Shown: positions 36,169 through 45,679, counted from the first letter of the stretch. The stretch is 64,000 bases of DNA from Pedobacter alluvionis (GCF_003664035.1 NZ_RCCK01000012.1:434001-498000), one strand, 5' to 3'. Numbers and translations are program-made. The notes: generated by a model from the sequence alone, not told the origin.

Positions 36169-37545
36169 TTAGGATTCCTTAAGCTCCCCTTCCCACTTAC
36201 TTACCACAGCGGTTGCAATACTGTTACCTACCACATTGGTTGCCGAACGGCCCATATCCAGCAAAGGATCGATACCGATTAATAAGGCTAAACCTGCCTC
36301 GGGAATATTGAAACTGGCAATAGTACCTGCAATAACCACCAACGATGCTCTTGGCACACCAGCAATACCTTTACTGGTTAACATCAGGATTAACAACATC
36401 GAAATTTGCTGCTCAAAACCCAAATGAATACCATAAGCCTGCGCTATAAACAGAGAAGCAAAGGTCATGTACATCATCGATCCATCTAAATTGAATGAAT
36501 AACCCAATGGCAGAACAAAACTTACAATTTTATCTTTACAGCCAAAACGCTCTAAAAGCATCATGGTTTTTGGATAAGCTGCTTCGCTGCTTGCTGTACT
36601 AAAGGCCAGGAGTGCAGGCTCTTTCATATCGTTTACCAAACGGAAAATACGTTTCTTCAGTACTAAAAACCCTAAGAAAATTAACACTGCCCAAAGTATG
36701 CCTAAACCCAGATAGAATTCGCCTATAAATATGGCATAGGTATTCAATACATTTAAGCCTTGTTTAGCCACTATAGCAGTCATAGCTCCGAAAACAGCCA
36801 ATGGCGCAAAATTCATTACATAACCGGTCATTTTTAAGATTACATGGGCAATAGCATCGAAGGCTTTAATCACAACCTGTCCTAAATCGCCAATGGCAGC
36901 TGTGGCGACACCAAAGAATAGTGAGAATACAACAATCTGCAAAATTTCGTTCGTCGCCATTGATTCTGCAATACTTTTTGGAAAAACGTGCGCAATGAAA
37001 TCTTTCACGCTCATTGCCGCTTTTTGTATACCTGTATTCACCAATTGATCTGGCAATGATAATTTCATATGCCTTCCAGGCTCAAATAAATTTACCAGGA
37101 TCATACCCAATATCAGCGACATCAGCGACATGGCTAAAAACCAGCCTAATGTTTTGCCTCCAATTCTGCCTACAGCTTTAATATCACCTACTTTGGCTAC
37201 GCCGACCACTAAGGTTGTAAACACCAATGGCGCAACAATCATCTTAATCAGGCGAAGAAAAATATCGCTCAACAGGGTAAAATACTCTAGTTTTTTCTCC
37301 CTGATATCTTCGTTCTCTTTCTTGATTTTGGCATTGGCTTTTCGTTCAGCCTTAAGTTGTGTGTAACCTAGACTGGTTGTATCGGTAGTTTTAGCAATCC
37401 TGACCTCTATACTTTTAACTTTCGCATCGGCATTGAGGATTTTCTGGTTGTAAACATCGATTGAATTGACGTTTAGGATATAGCCGAGTATAATACCAGC
37501 TATCAGTGCTAAGAAAATGAAAAGCGTGAGTTTGTTTTTCTTCAT
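36169..37545 (-). CDS. Dicarboxylate/amino acid:cation symporter (DAACS family)
   Basis: Eight or more membrane helices and the hairpin motifs of glutamate/aspartate symporters are present: AFSTASSEAAYPKTM (serine-rich re-entrant loop), LPLGYSFNLDGSMMY, and LTSKGIAGVPRASLVV with IDPLLDMGRSATNVVGN near the end. It imports C4-dicarboxylates or acidic amino acids with cations. Unusually, residues 26-90 between helices 1 and 2 form a charged, probably coiled-coil segment (VKSIEVRIAKT, ERKANAKIKKENEDIREKK), about 50 residues longer than in GltP. Single gene. Confidence 0.92.
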   Translation of the reverse strand: MKKNKLTLFIFLALIAGIILGYILNVNSIDVYNQKILNADAKVKSIEVRIAKTTDTTSLGYTQLKAERKANAKIKKENEDIREKKLEYFTLLSDIFLRLIKMIVAPLVFTTLVVGVAKVGDIKAVGRIGGKTLGWFLAMSLMSLILGMILVNLFEPGRHMKLSLPDQLVNTGIQKAAMSVKDFIAHVFPKSIAESMATNEILQIVVFSLFFGVATAAIGDLGQVVIKAFDAIAHVILKMTGYVMNFAPLAVFGAMTAIVAKQGLNVLNTYAIFIGEFYLGLGILWAVLIFLGFLVLKKRIFRLVNDMKEPALLAFSTASSEAAYPKTMMLLERFGCKDKIVSFVLPLGYSFNLDGSMMYMTFASLFIAQAYGIHLGFEQQISMLLILMLTSKGIAGVPRASLVVIAGTIASFNIPEAGLALLIGIDPLLDMGRSATNVVGNSIATAVVSKWEGELKES

Positions 37546-37781
37546 GAATATAAAAAGTTTGTGCCAACTTAATTTGGTAAAACTACGATATTTACAGCGT
37601 GTAACAAAGTTTGATAATATGTGACATTAAAAAACATATCAATGTTGCTGAGTTAAGCCACCCGCCAAAGCCGAAAAAATTTAACCACGGATAGAAAGGA
37701 TGCATACCGATATGAAAATCTGTGTTTAGCGGTACACATCTGTCGTTAAAACTTTTAACTCAATGACATAAAAAATTATGC

Positions 37782-37789
37782 TATTTTTG
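37782..37789 (+). promoter_or_regulatory. Probable -7 box for the sigma-factor operon
   Basis: TATTTTTG matches TAnnTTTG, 58 bases before the start codon. A T-rich stretch (ACTTTTAACT, 37751 onward) is the only -33 candidate. The rest of the 37546-37847 gap is A/T-rich without genes. Confidence 0.45.
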
Positions 37790-37847
37790 ATTCCTGCTGT
37801 AACAAAAAACGCAAATCATCATCTAAAACGCAACTATAAACCCCTAA

Positions 37848-38345
37848 ATGGAACAAAAAGACAAGTTATTTAAAGAGATCTTTGATTCGAATTCCAAAAA
37901 AATATTCCATTTATGTTATGGTTATACTGGTGACACTGACGCCGCGAACGATCTTTTACAAGAGACTTTTTTAAAGGTCTGGCAAAATCTGGATAAATTC
38001 AGAAACAAATCTTTAATCTCTACATGGATTTACAGAATTGCTGTAAATACCTGTTTAACCTATTTGAGATCTGAAAAAAGACAGGCAAAAGATGAATTAA
38101 CGGATAATATCATTGAAAACAAGATAGAAGAATTTTCAGAGAAAAATGAACAGGTTGCCCTGCTTTACAAGTGTATATCGAAGCTTGAAGAGAATGACCG
38201 TTTGATTATTACGATGGTACTCGATGAGTTGCCATACCACGAAATTGCAGATATATCAGGGATAAGCGAAGGCAATTTAAGGGTAAAAATTCACCGAATT
38301 AAACAAAAATTAACAGAACTATATAACCAGTATGCAAGCGTTTGA
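37848..38345 (+). CDS. ECF-type RNA polymerase sigma factor
   Basis: At 165 residues it has sigma region 2 (KKIFHLCYGYTGDTDAANDLLQETFLKVWQ with ISTWIYRIAVNTCL) and region 4 (KLEENDRLIITMVLDELPYHEIADISGISEGNLRVKIHRIKQKL). These bind core polymerase and the promoter elements. The next gene starts 14 bases before its stop, so they are coupled. No FecR-type anti-sigma or SusC gene is near, so this is not the usual SusCD-linked sigma; the overlapping membrane protein is the likely regulator. Confidence 0.93.
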   Translation: MEQKDKLFKEIFDSNSKKIFHLCYGYTGDTDAANDLLQETFLKVWQNLDKFRNKSLISTWIYRIAVNTCLTYLRSEKRQAKDELTDNIIENKIEEFSEKNEQVALLYKCISKLEENDRLIITMVLDELPYHEIADISGISEGNLRVKIHRIKQKLTELYNQYASV

Positions 38346-38931
38346 TCAAATACAGGAGTTGTGGCAAAAGCACGAGGTAGAAGTTAAAGTTTCTGCTGAT
38401 GAGATGCTGCAACAAGCGAAGAAAGAAGTAAATGGATTAAAGCTGAAATCTGCTTTGAACATTTTGGGTATGCTGGCATCCTTTATTGCCATTGCCGCAT
38501 TATGGGTATTTTTTCACTTCGAATCGTGGACTACACACGTAGGAATCAGCATTACCATTATTGCTATTGGTGTTTATACCTTAATTCTGTACCGCGATTA
38601 CAGGTTAATTTCAAAAACAGACTTCACAGCTCACCCCAAAGAATACTTAAACAACTTAAAAACTTATCAGTTAAACCGTTATAAACTCTATAACTCTTTA
38701 TATTGGTTTTATATGATTGCACTTTCATTGGGTCTCATATTTTACTTTGTAGAAATTCTTGCGCACTTTACAGTCGTTCAAAAAGTTTTAGCTGTTGGCT
38801 TAACCGCACTATGGATATTATTTTGCTCAACTATTTTAAGAAAAGCGGTAATCAACAGGGAAAAAGAACGAATAGCTTTATTGATCGAGAAATTTGAGCG
38901 CATTAGCGGACAGATTTCTACTCCCGAATAA
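38332..38931 (+). CDS. Membrane protein overlapping the sigma-factor gene, possible anti-sigma factor
   Basis: The 199-residue protein has a cytoplasmic N-terminal helical part (QAFDQIQELWQKHEVEVKVSADEMLQQAKKE), then four hydrophobic segments at about residues 43-62, 66-84, 122-146 and 150-168, and a charged C-terminal helix. The start lies inside the sigma gene. Position and topology fit an anti-sigma factor that holds the sigma subunit at the membrane (inference); no zinc-binding HxxxCxxC motif is seen. Confidence 0.7.
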   Translation: MQAFDQIQELWQKHEVEVKVSADEMLQQAKKEVNGLKLKSALNILGMLASFIAIAALWVFFHFESWTTHVGISITIIAIGVYTLILYRDYRLISKTDFTAHPKEYLNNLKTYQLNRYKLYNSLYWFYMIALSLGLIFYFVEILAHFTVVQKVLAVGLTALWILFCSTILRKAVINREKERIALLIEKFERISGQISTPE

Positions 38932-39055
38932 TTTTAGGCACGGTTTTTTCATTGTAAAAAGCAACAGATGAAACCATTATGGTTTACCCACCTTCTAGTA
39001 ATAGAATGTGATAAATCATGATCGGTTCAAGACCGTTGAAACTAAAATTACACAA

Positions 39056-39622
39056 GTGAAAAAAATATTAATTGCATTTTTATTTTTGCTGGTATTGCCC
39101 TGCACCTTTGCTTTTAAGCAGGATTTTTCTCAACCTGTACAACTGGATTGGGAAACTCACTTTAAAGGAAAACCCGATATGCGTTCGCCGTTTTTTGCTT
39201 TAACAGCCATGACATGGAAATACAGTTATGAGAGCACTGTTTACCGTAACCGTGTTGCCATTAAGCTTCAAAATGATGTAAGTATCGATAAAAACAGATC
39301 GTGGGTAAAATGGGATAAGATTAAAGATCCTGAAATCAGGGCCAGTCTTTTACACCACGAACAAGGGCATGCCAATATTCAATATGTTTTACTTTTAGAA
39401 GCAGAAAGGGTATTAAAAAACAGAAACTATTCTGTAAACAACTATAAGGCTCAAATATCTGAACTCGCCAACCAGATCAGCAATTATTTCGATACCATGC
39501 AACGCAACTATGACGAAGAAACCGAGCATGGTAGCAACCATAAAATGCAGGCCAGATGGGATGAAATTATCCAGAACAAGATTGAAGAATCAAGGACTGC
39601 TATGGCCGAATTACAAAAATAG
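39056..39622 (+). CDS. DUF922 family exported putative zinc protease
   Basis: The open frame begins at a GTG at 39008, but I start at the GTG at 39056, which opens a clean signal peptide (KKILIAFLFLLVLPCTFAF). The motif LLHHEQGHANI supplies HExxH (HEQGH), as in DUF922 proteins, which are annotated as secreted Zn-dependent proteases. Upstream WVKWDKIKDPEIRAS and a C-terminal helical part (NQISNYFDTMQRNYDEETEHG) fit the family. Its last 12 bases overlap the convergent dgkA gene. Confidence 0.8.
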   Translation: MKKILIAFLFLLVLPCTFAFKQDFSQPVQLDWETHFKGKPDMRSPFFALTAMTWKYSYESTVYRNRVAIKLQNDVSIDKNRSWVKWDKIKDPEIRASLLHHEQGHANIQYVLLLEAERVLKNRNYSVNNYKAQISELANQISNYFDTMQRNYDEETEHGSNHKMQARWDEIIQNKIEESRTAMAELQK

Positions 39623-39982
39623 TTTCGGGATAAAGACTAAAAGGCCAACCGCTACCGCCAGGAACGCAGCCACTAAAACCGCAGCAGCAGCCAAATCTTT
39701 TACCACTTTAATTTTTGGATGGTAATCTGGAGAAACCACATCAGCCAGTTTTTCGATAGCAGAGTTTAAAATTTCAGTTACAAAAACTGCCGAAATAACG
39801 GATAAAATAGCAACCCACTCCAGGCTGGATATTTTTAGGTAAAAAGATAAACCAATGGCAATTATTGCTGCCAACAGATGAACCCTGCCATTATGATCAT
39901 TTAAAAAAAAGAATTTTAGGCCATTAAAGGCATATTTAAAGCTCTTGATCCTATCGATAATTGAAAATTTTGGGTTGTTCAT
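39611..39982 (-). CDS. dgkA: Diacylglycerol kinase family membrane protein
   Basis: The 123-residue protein has three membrane helices and the family's FVTEILNSAIEKLADVVSPDYHPKIKVVKDLAAAAVL block, where ENSAIE-type Glu and Asn residues bind ATP and metal, here as EILNSAIE. It phosphorylates diacylglycerol or undecaprenol in the cytoplasmic membrane; which one is unclear for this clade. It ends within the 3' end of the convergent DUF922 gene. Confidence 0.92.
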   Translation of the reverse strand: MNNPKFSIIDRIKSFKYAFNGLKFFFLNDHNGRVHLLAAIIAIGLSFYLKISSLEWVAILSVISAVFVTEILNSAIEKLADVVSPDYHPKIKVVKDLAAAAVLVAAFLAVAVGLLVFIPKLFL

Positions 39983-40046
39983 TGTTTTTTAAATTGCGTG
40001 ATAGATCCTGAAACAAGTTCAGGATGACAAAAAATAGTGTGGTGGT

Positions 40047-40160
40047 CGTCATTCCTGCGCAGTCTGTAACCACGAAGTGCTCAACGAAGCTAATCTTAAA
40101 GCGTATGCCATCACAAATTCATTCAGCAAGGAAAGATCCTTCGACTACGCGCAGGATGAC
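40047..40160. repeat. Palindromic intergenic repeat, diverged long form
   Basis: CGTCATTCCTGCGCAGTCTG at the left and TTCGACTACGCGCAGGATGAC at the right, with CACGAAGTGCTCAACGAAGC inside as in 27266-27373. A small CCTGAAACAAGTTCAGGATGAC hairpin lies just before it (40008-40028). Confidence 0.65.
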
Positions 40161-40242
40161 ACCTAGAACAAAAATTCGCAACAAAACCGTAACTCCAAGT
40201 TTATACTTCATGCCCTTTCCCTTCTACCATCCTCCTTAAATC

Positions 40243-40839
40243 TTATTTCACATCATTAGTAGAAAAACTATTCCCGCTTAATTTATACTGAAAGGTTTTG
40301 GTAATGGTTTTTGTGCTATCTGCACTATCCTTTACCGGGAAAGACCGGAACAGATCTCCGTTTTTAATAAAAAAATTATCATTGCCCATATATCCTTTCT
40401 TTTTATTGGTACTTAAAGATGGGAAACCAATTTTCTTAAAATCGCCACCTGCGTATTCGAAAACATTTAGGTCGGAAATATTTTTTTTGCTCAGCAACTG
40501 AATGTATAATTCAGGGTTTCCATCGTTATCAAGGTCCATATTCCAGGCATCGGTAATAATACCTTTACGATCAACAGCTACTGAGCGGTAATTGTTACGG
40601 ATTGAATCGGACATTAGAATCTGGTATCCACCTATCGAATCCACTCCTTTTCCCCAGCTTACAATTTCAAAATTTAACCCTGGTTTTACTTCTATATCTT
40701 TATAAAAGCGGAATGGATTCTTTTCTACTTTAACCGTTTCGGTTTTAATTTCTTTAGGTTTTTCTTCGGTGCATGCAAAACAAAACAGCACCCCCGTAAT
40801 TAACAAAAGGTGCTGCCATGTGTATTTCTGTAGTTTCAT
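40243..40839 (-). CDS. Hypothetical lipoprotein with DxDxDG repeat motif
   Basis: The preferred ATG at 40839 opens a lipoprotein signal with lipobox CFAC (residues 20-23 of this start); an ATG five codons upstream is possible. The mature part includes WNMDLDNDGNPELYIQLLSKK, a calcium-loop-like motif found in FG-GAP or VCBS-type proteins, and beta-rich sequence throughout. A Lys/Glu linker (EEKPKEIKTETVKVEK) follows the lipid anchor. Family not recognised. The GH20 gene starts no nearer than its own 3' side, with 47 bases between the two on the same strand order GH20 then lipoprotein. Confidence 0.7.
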   Translation of the reverse strand: MKLQKYTWQHLLLITGVLFCFACTEEKPKEIKTETVKVEKNPFRFYKDIEVKPGLNFEIVSWGKGVDSIGGYQILMSDSIRNNYRSVAVDRKGIITDAWNMDLDNDGNPELYIQLLSKKNISDLNVFEYAGGDFKKIGFPSLSTNKKKGYMGNDNFFIKNGDLFRSFPVKDSADSTKTITKTFQYKLSGNSFSTNDVK

Positions 40840-40901
40840 TCTATTTGGGTTCATTTTGGTTGCCCCAAATTAAGTATTTTAGCCTATCAAAGCAATAAAT
40901 T

Positions 40902-42812
40902 TTATTTCTTCGCTTCCGCTTTAACTTCGGGTGCTCCGTTATTTAGAACCGTTTCGGTAACTACACTTCTTCTACCGCTTGGAGCAATTACGATGGTTTT
41001 CAAAACCCTTTTCTCACCTTGAGGAACGGTAATTTTAATTGGCGACGTATACAAAAATGCATTTTCGGATGGGCGGGATAAATCAATCGAATAATAAATT
41101 TTAGCTCCTGCAACAGGTACTTTTAAATCGATAGTAAAATCGCCACCGGTTAACGGTTTATCACTTTGTCCGATTGGTGTAGGTATCCAAAAATTAATGC
41201 CCATTTTATCTAAACGCGCCAAATGTACCGGTAGACGCTGCTCAGAGAAGTTTTTTAAATCTTTACGTTCAACCGGCGACCAGGCAATCTCCGATAAAGC
41301 TAATATCCTGGGGAAAGCATGATTTTCAGCTTTTTCAGGGGCTTTAATATACTCTGTCCACATATTGGCCTGTACACCTTTGATATACTTTCGCTCATCA
41401 GCAGTTAAAACTTTCGGAATCGGATCATAAGCATATATTTTTTGATAAGGGGCAAAACCACCGATGGTAACCGGCTCATCAGGAGAATTAGATTGTTTAT
41501 GGTCGATATACAAGCCCATCGAACCTGGAGTCATAATTACATCGTGTTTCTGTTGTGCAGCTGCAATTCCACCATCTTCTCCCCTCCAGCTCATTACAGT
41601 AGCATTTGGCGCCAAACCACCTTCTAAAATCTCATCCCAGCCAATAATCGAACGACCTTTTCCATTTACATGTTTTTCAATCGTCTGGATAAAATAACTC
41701 TGTAATTCGTGTTCATCTTTCAAGCCTTTTTCTTTCATTAAAGCCTGGCAAAATGGCGATTCTTTCCAATAGGTTTTTGGTGCTTCATCGCCACCAATAT
41801 GGATGTATTTTGAAGGAAAAATAGCAATTACCTCATCCAGAATATTGTTCAGGAAAGTAAAAGTGTTTTCTGAGGGTACAAAAATATCATCAAAAACACC
41901 CCAGGTTTGTTGTACCTGTTTACCTTTTCTGCTACCTGCCCACGGTGTTTTATCGCTGATAAAAGTATCCCGGTCAGGAAAACAGCTTAATTCAGGATAA
42001 GCAGCGATCGCTGCAGAAGCATGACCTGGCAATTCAATTTCCGGAATTACGGTAATGTATTTCGTAGCTGCATATCTCACAATTTCTTTAGCTTCTTCCT
42101 GGGTATAATAACCTTTAACCGGTGTTAGGTAATTGCCATTGCCCGGGTAATTACCAATTATACTACCGTTACGGGATGAACCAATTTCAATTAGTTTCGG
42201 ATATTTTTTTATCTCCAGTCTCCAGCCCTGGTCATCAGTTAAATGCCAGTGAAAAGTATTGATTTTGTAATAAGCCAACTGATCGATGTACTTTTTGATA
42301 AAAGAAACCGGGAAGAAATGACGGCTTACATCCAACATCGTTCCACGGTATGCAAAACGTGGGTAATCGTTAATATTAACGGCAGGGATTGTAATTTTAT
42401 CGGCAACTTTATCGGGCATCATTTGCATAGCCGATTGTACGGCATAAAACAGACCTGCACCTTTTCCTGTCAAAACAATTTGTTTTGGTGTAACCTTAAT
42501 GGTATATCCTTCGGCAGGTAATTGATCTGCTCCAACAGATGTTAAAATGATAGCCCTTTGGTTAGGTTGAGGGATTTTAGTTTCCCTTAGGGCAAAACCT
42601 GCCTTAGTAACGATAAAAGCATTTAATAAATCAGCCATCTTTGCGCCGTCGATGCTTTGATTGACTAAAACTGTGGTTTTATCTAATACGAAATTTCCGT
42701 TAGCCCTCGTAATGGCCACCGGTGCAGGGATGATACCCAAATTAGGATCACCCTGCGCAAATGCCCCCGTACTGATTAATATTCCAATAAAAATCGATAA
42801 TGCTTTGTTCAT
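40902..42812 (-). CDS. Beta-N-acetylhexosaminidase, GH20
   Basis: A signal peptide (ALSIFIGILISTGAFAQ) is followed by the GH20 N-terminal domain (LGIIPAPVAITRANGNFVLD to residue 150) and the catalytic barrel from YRGTMLDVSRHF. The catalytic pair is the DE of YIHIGGDEAPKTYW, with NTFHWHLTDDQGWRLEIKKYP and IPEIELPGHASAAIAAYPEL upstream as expected. A C-terminal beta domain (residues 530-636) resembles chitobiase C-terminal parts. It removes terminal GlcNAc or GalNAc from glycans, probably in the periplasm. Length 636 is usual. Confidence 0.95.
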   Translation of the reverse strand: MNKALSIFIGILISTGAFAQGDPNLGIIPAPVAITRANGNFVLDKTTVLVNQSIDGAKMADLLNAFIVTKAGFALRETKIPQPNQRAIILTSVGADQLPAEGYTIKVTPKQIVLTGKGAGLFYAVQSAMQMMPDKVADKITIPAVNINDYPRFAYRGTMLDVSRHFFPVSFIKKYIDQLAYYKINTFHWHLTDDQGWRLEIKKYPKLIEIGSSRNGSIIGNYPGNGNYLTPVKGYYTQEEAKEIVRYAATKYITVIPEIELPGHASAAIAAYPELSCFPDRDTFISDKTPWAGSRKGKQVQQTWGVFDDIFVPSENTFTFLNNILDEVIAIFPSKYIHIGGDEAPKTYWKESPFCQALMKEKGLKDEHELQSYFIQTIEKHVNGKGRSIIGWDEILEGGLAPNATVMSWRGEDGGIAAAQQKHDVIMTPGSMGLYIDHKQSNSPDEPVTIGGFAPYQKIYAYDPIPKVLTADERKYIKGVQANMWTEYIKAPEKAENHAFPRILALSEIAWSPVERKDLKNFSEQRLPVHLARLDKMGINFWIPTPIGQSDKPLTGGDFTIDLKVPVAGAKIYYSIDLSRPSENAFLYTSPIKITVPQGEKRVLKTIVIAPSGRRSVVTETVLNNGAPEVKAEAKK

Positions 42813-42957
42813 TTTTTGTGTAGGTTTTATGACTTAAACTAATATTTGAACCAAGATAGAGATTATGGAGATATTACAAATCCCATATTTTTGTTACAAT
42901 AGGAATCAAACGTTTGACTACACCTCATAATGCAGATAAATCTTAATATTAAGAGGT

Positions 42958-43066
42958 CGTCATTTAGAGCGGAGTGCAACGCAGTCTAGAAATCTACATT
43001 TTATAGCTTCTACACAGCAGATTTCTGCGTTTCATCCGATAGCTAGCTCTAGCTATCGGATGACGA
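42958..43066. repeat. Palindromic intergenic repeat with nested palindrome
   Basis: Left end CGTCATTTAGAGCGGAGTGC, right end ATCGGATGACGA. Near its right end sits ATCCGATAGCTAGCT-CTAGCTATCGGAT-type sequence (43034-43061), a second palindrome nested in the first. Confidence 0.7.
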
Positions 43067-43078
43067 CCGCGCTAATGG

Positions 43079-43190
43079 ATTCTGTTGGAATGTAACGAAG
43101 AATCTCTGCATTCCCTGTCGCAACTTAGGAAAAAGTCCTGCCCTAAAACTGTTTTTTACTAAAAGATTCTTCACTGCGTTCAGAATGACA
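43079..43190. repeat. Palindromic intergenic repeat, CATTCTGAA subtype, second copy
   Basis: ATTCTGTTGGAATGTAACGA at the left pairs imperfectly with CTTCACTGCGTTCAGAATGAC at the right. The centre holds TTAGGAAAAAGTCCTGCCCTAA-like sequence not seen at 29156-29244. Confidence 0.6.
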
Positions 43191-43256
43191 GGGAAGTGGA
43201 ACTTGTGAGGTAGCAACTCCAGAGATGAGGCAGGATTAAAACTACATCCATAAAAA

Positions 43257-43285
43257 AAGTGCCTGGCGATTAACCAAACACTTTA
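43257..43285 (-). terminator. Rho-independent terminator of fabF
   Basis: AAAGTGCCTGG (43257-43267) pairs with CCAAACACTTT (43275-43285) over 11 bp including two wobbles, loop CGATTAA. On the minus strand it runs into seven T. It lies 36 bases after the fabF stop. Confidence 0.75.
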
Positions 43286-43321
43286 TAAAATCCCTAATTA
43301 AGCTGGGAATAATAAAATCAA

Positions 43322-44572
43322 TTAAGCCTCATACTTTTTAAAAATAGTACTCGCGGTGTGACCGCCGAAACCAAAAGTATTATTTAAAACATAGTTAATT
43401 TCTTTTTTAAGACTTTCTCCTAAAACGAAATTCAATCCTTTTGGAATATTTTCATCAAGATTTTTAGTATTAATGGTAGGCGGCACCACATTATCTCTGA
43501 TTGATAAAATACTGATTACACTTTCAACCGCGCCTGCAGCACCAAGTAAATGACCTGTCATCGATTTTGTTGCACCAATCACAACTGGTAAACCATTAAA
43601 TACAGTATTAATTGCCTGTAGTTCACTTAAATCACCCAATCCGGTTGAAGTAGCGTGTGCATTAATATAATCGATTTTATCGGCCGTAATTCCGGCATCT
43701 TTCAAAGCTTTAGTCATACCCAGGGCAGCACCAATTCCATCAGGCGGTGTTCCGGTTAAATGATAAGCATCAGCCGCCATTCCACCTCCAATAATCTCGG
43801 CATAAATATGTGCACCACGTGCTAAAGCATGATCCAGATCTTCTAAAACCAAAGCACCTGCGCCTTCACTCATCACAAAACCATCTCTATCTTTATCAAA
43901 AGGTTTTGAAGCACCCTGAGGATCGTCATTGTTTTTTGATAAAGCCTGAGCGGCATTAAAACCACCTACAGACGATTTGGTTAAGGCCGCTTCCGAACCA
44001 CCGGCAATCATTATACTTGCTTTGCCCAAACGAATGGTATCAAATGCATTAATAATGGCAGTATTAGATGATGCACAAGCGGATACGGTACAATAATTTG
44101 GTCCGCGTAATTTATGGCGTATAGAAATGGCTCCGGCAGCAATATCAACGATCATTTTCGGGATAAAATAAGGGTTAAACCTCGGTGTTCCATCTCCGGC
44201 ATGAAATTCTTCCAACTGTGATTCAAAAGTGCCGATACCACCGTTTCCGGTTGCCCAGATGACCCCAACTTCTGCCAATTGCTCATCGCTCATTGCGCTG
44301 AAATCCAAGCCGGCATCTTTTATCGCCTGATCGCTCGAGCCGATAGCATATTGCGTAAAAAGGTCGTACTTTTTAATCTCTTTTTTCTCCAGGTATTCTT
44401 CAGGATTAAAATCCTTTACTTCACCTGCAAATTGCGTTTTAAATTTACTCGAATCAAATTTTGTAATTGGGCCAATGCCACTTTTTCCAGCTAATATCTG
44501 TTGCCAAAATTGCTCAACAGTATTGCCAAGCGGGGTTATCGCACCTAAACCTGTTACTACTACTCTTTTCAT
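43322..44572 (-). CDS. fabF: 3-oxoacyl-ACP synthase II
   Basis: The condensing enzyme extends fatty acyl chains from malonyl-ACP. The nucleophile is Cys166 in TVSACASSNTAI; the histidines lie in INAHATSTGLGD and ATKSMTGHLLGAAGAVE; the Phe gate region is LNNTFGFGGHTAS near the C-terminus. Length 416 is normal. In many bacteria acpP and rnc flank fabF, but neither is here, so this may be an additional copy outside the main fatty-acid cluster (inference). It ends in a strong terminator. Confidence 0.95.
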   Translation of the reverse strand: MKRVVVTGLGAITPLGNTVEQFWQQILAGKSGIGPITKFDSSKFKTQFAGEVKDFNPEEYLEKKEIKKYDLFTQYAIGSSDQAIKDAGLDFSAMSDEQLAEVGVIWATGNGGIGTFESQLEEFHAGDGTPRFNPYFIPKMIVDIAAGAISIRHKLRGPNYCTVSACASSNTAIINAFDTIRLGKASIMIAGGSEAALTKSSVGGFNAAQALSKNNDDPQGASKPFDKDRDGFVMSEGAGALVLEDLDHALARGAHIYAEIIGGGMAADAYHLTGTPPDGIGAALGMTKALKDAGITADKIDYINAHATSTGLGDLSELQAINTVFNGLPVVIGATKSMTGHLLGAAGAVESVISILSIRDNVVPPTINTKNLDENIPKGLNFVLGESLKKEINYVLNNTFGFGGHTASTIFKKYEA

Positions 44573-44789
44573 TTTATTGTTTTTTAGTCAATTCCCCTGG
44601 ATAAAATCAACCTTTAACTATCCAAAAGGTATTTTAATATAGCAGGAATAGCTACAAAGGCCCTATCGTTTCATTAAGATTGAGTAAACACAGGATTTAC
44701 ACTTAATGGCGCGAAAGTAACAATTCCTATACTCAAAACCGTCATCTAAATGGAAACAACAATTTCTTTTGCTTTCCTGTTATATCATT

Positions 44790-45560
44790 TTATTGCTCAA
44801 CAGAATCGATCCAGGCTTTTCTATCTGCATTCATCACATTCAGGGCATCAACTGGCGATTGCCTGAACAGTTCATAAATTTTAGCCGTATCACCTACCCT
44901 GATTTCAAATTCATCATTAGCTAAAGCGGCTAAAAGCTCATCTGCTACGACCGAAGGTTTAATTCCGTTGTGTCCACCAATTTCTTTCGAAAATTCGGTA
45001 TCAACCAATGGTGGCATCAATTCAAAAACTTTAACAGTTGTTTCTTCTAAGCTCAATCTTAAAGAAGTGCTGTAAGAATGTAATGCTGCTTTACTGGCCG
45101 CATAAGTGGGTAAAGTAATTCCTGGAACATAGGCTACTATAGATGATACGTTTACAATAGCTGAGCTTTCTTGCTGTTTTAGTATCGGTAATAACTTTTG
45201 GTTAATCCTGATGATAGACAGGTAATTGGTTAACATTTCATCCTCTGCGTTGGCAAAAGCATCCTGGTTTGGATCGGCCAAATTATAAAGCAACGCTCTT
45301 CCAGCATTATTGATCACGATGTTCAATTGGGGAAATTCGGCTTTGATTCGGCTAACTAATTGATCTACATCTTCAGCATTGCTCACATCAGAAAGAATGG
45401 TGGTAACATTTTGGAACGATGCTGCAGCTGCATCCAGCCTTTCCTGGTTTCTGCCAGTAATAATTACGTGGTTATCCAAGGCAGTTAACTGTTTTGCGAT
45501 TTCTAAACCGATACCAGCTGTTCCGCCGATCAATAAAACGGTATTTTGTGAAGTTTTCAT
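44790..45560 (-). CDS. Short-chain dehydrogenase/reductase, DltE-like
   Basis: The Rossmann motif is GGTAGIG near residue 12, with the NNAG motif (INNAGRALLY) and the YAASK catalytic pair (TLPTYAASKAALHSYSTSLR), plus the upstream serine in VNVSSIVAYV. The DltE-like group has no fixed substrate. The copy of ATACCAATCGGTAT 120 bases before its start, also found in the promoter of the tetR gene next upstream, suggests TetR control. Length 256. Confidence 0.92.
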   Translation of the reverse strand: MKTSQNTVLLIGGTAGIGLEIAKQLTALDNHVIITGRNQERLDAAAASFQNVTTILSDVSNAEDVDQLVSRIKAEFPQLNIVINNAGRALLYNLADPNQDAFANAEDEMLTNYLSIIRINQKLLPILKQQESSAIVNVSSIVAYVPGITLPTYAASKAALHSYSTSLRLSLEETTVKVFELMPPLVDTEFSKEIGGHNGIKPSVVADELLAALANDEFEIRVGDTAKIYELFRQSPVDALNVMNADRKAWIDSVEQ

Positions 45561-45679
45561 TTTATATTTTTTTTAAAATTTTAAGATTAAACAAGTGCTG
45601 AAGGCATGAGCTGCGTCTCTTCCTTCGCTCCTTTCATAGGGGCTTCCCAAGTTATTGTCCTGGTTTTTTTTACAATAAA

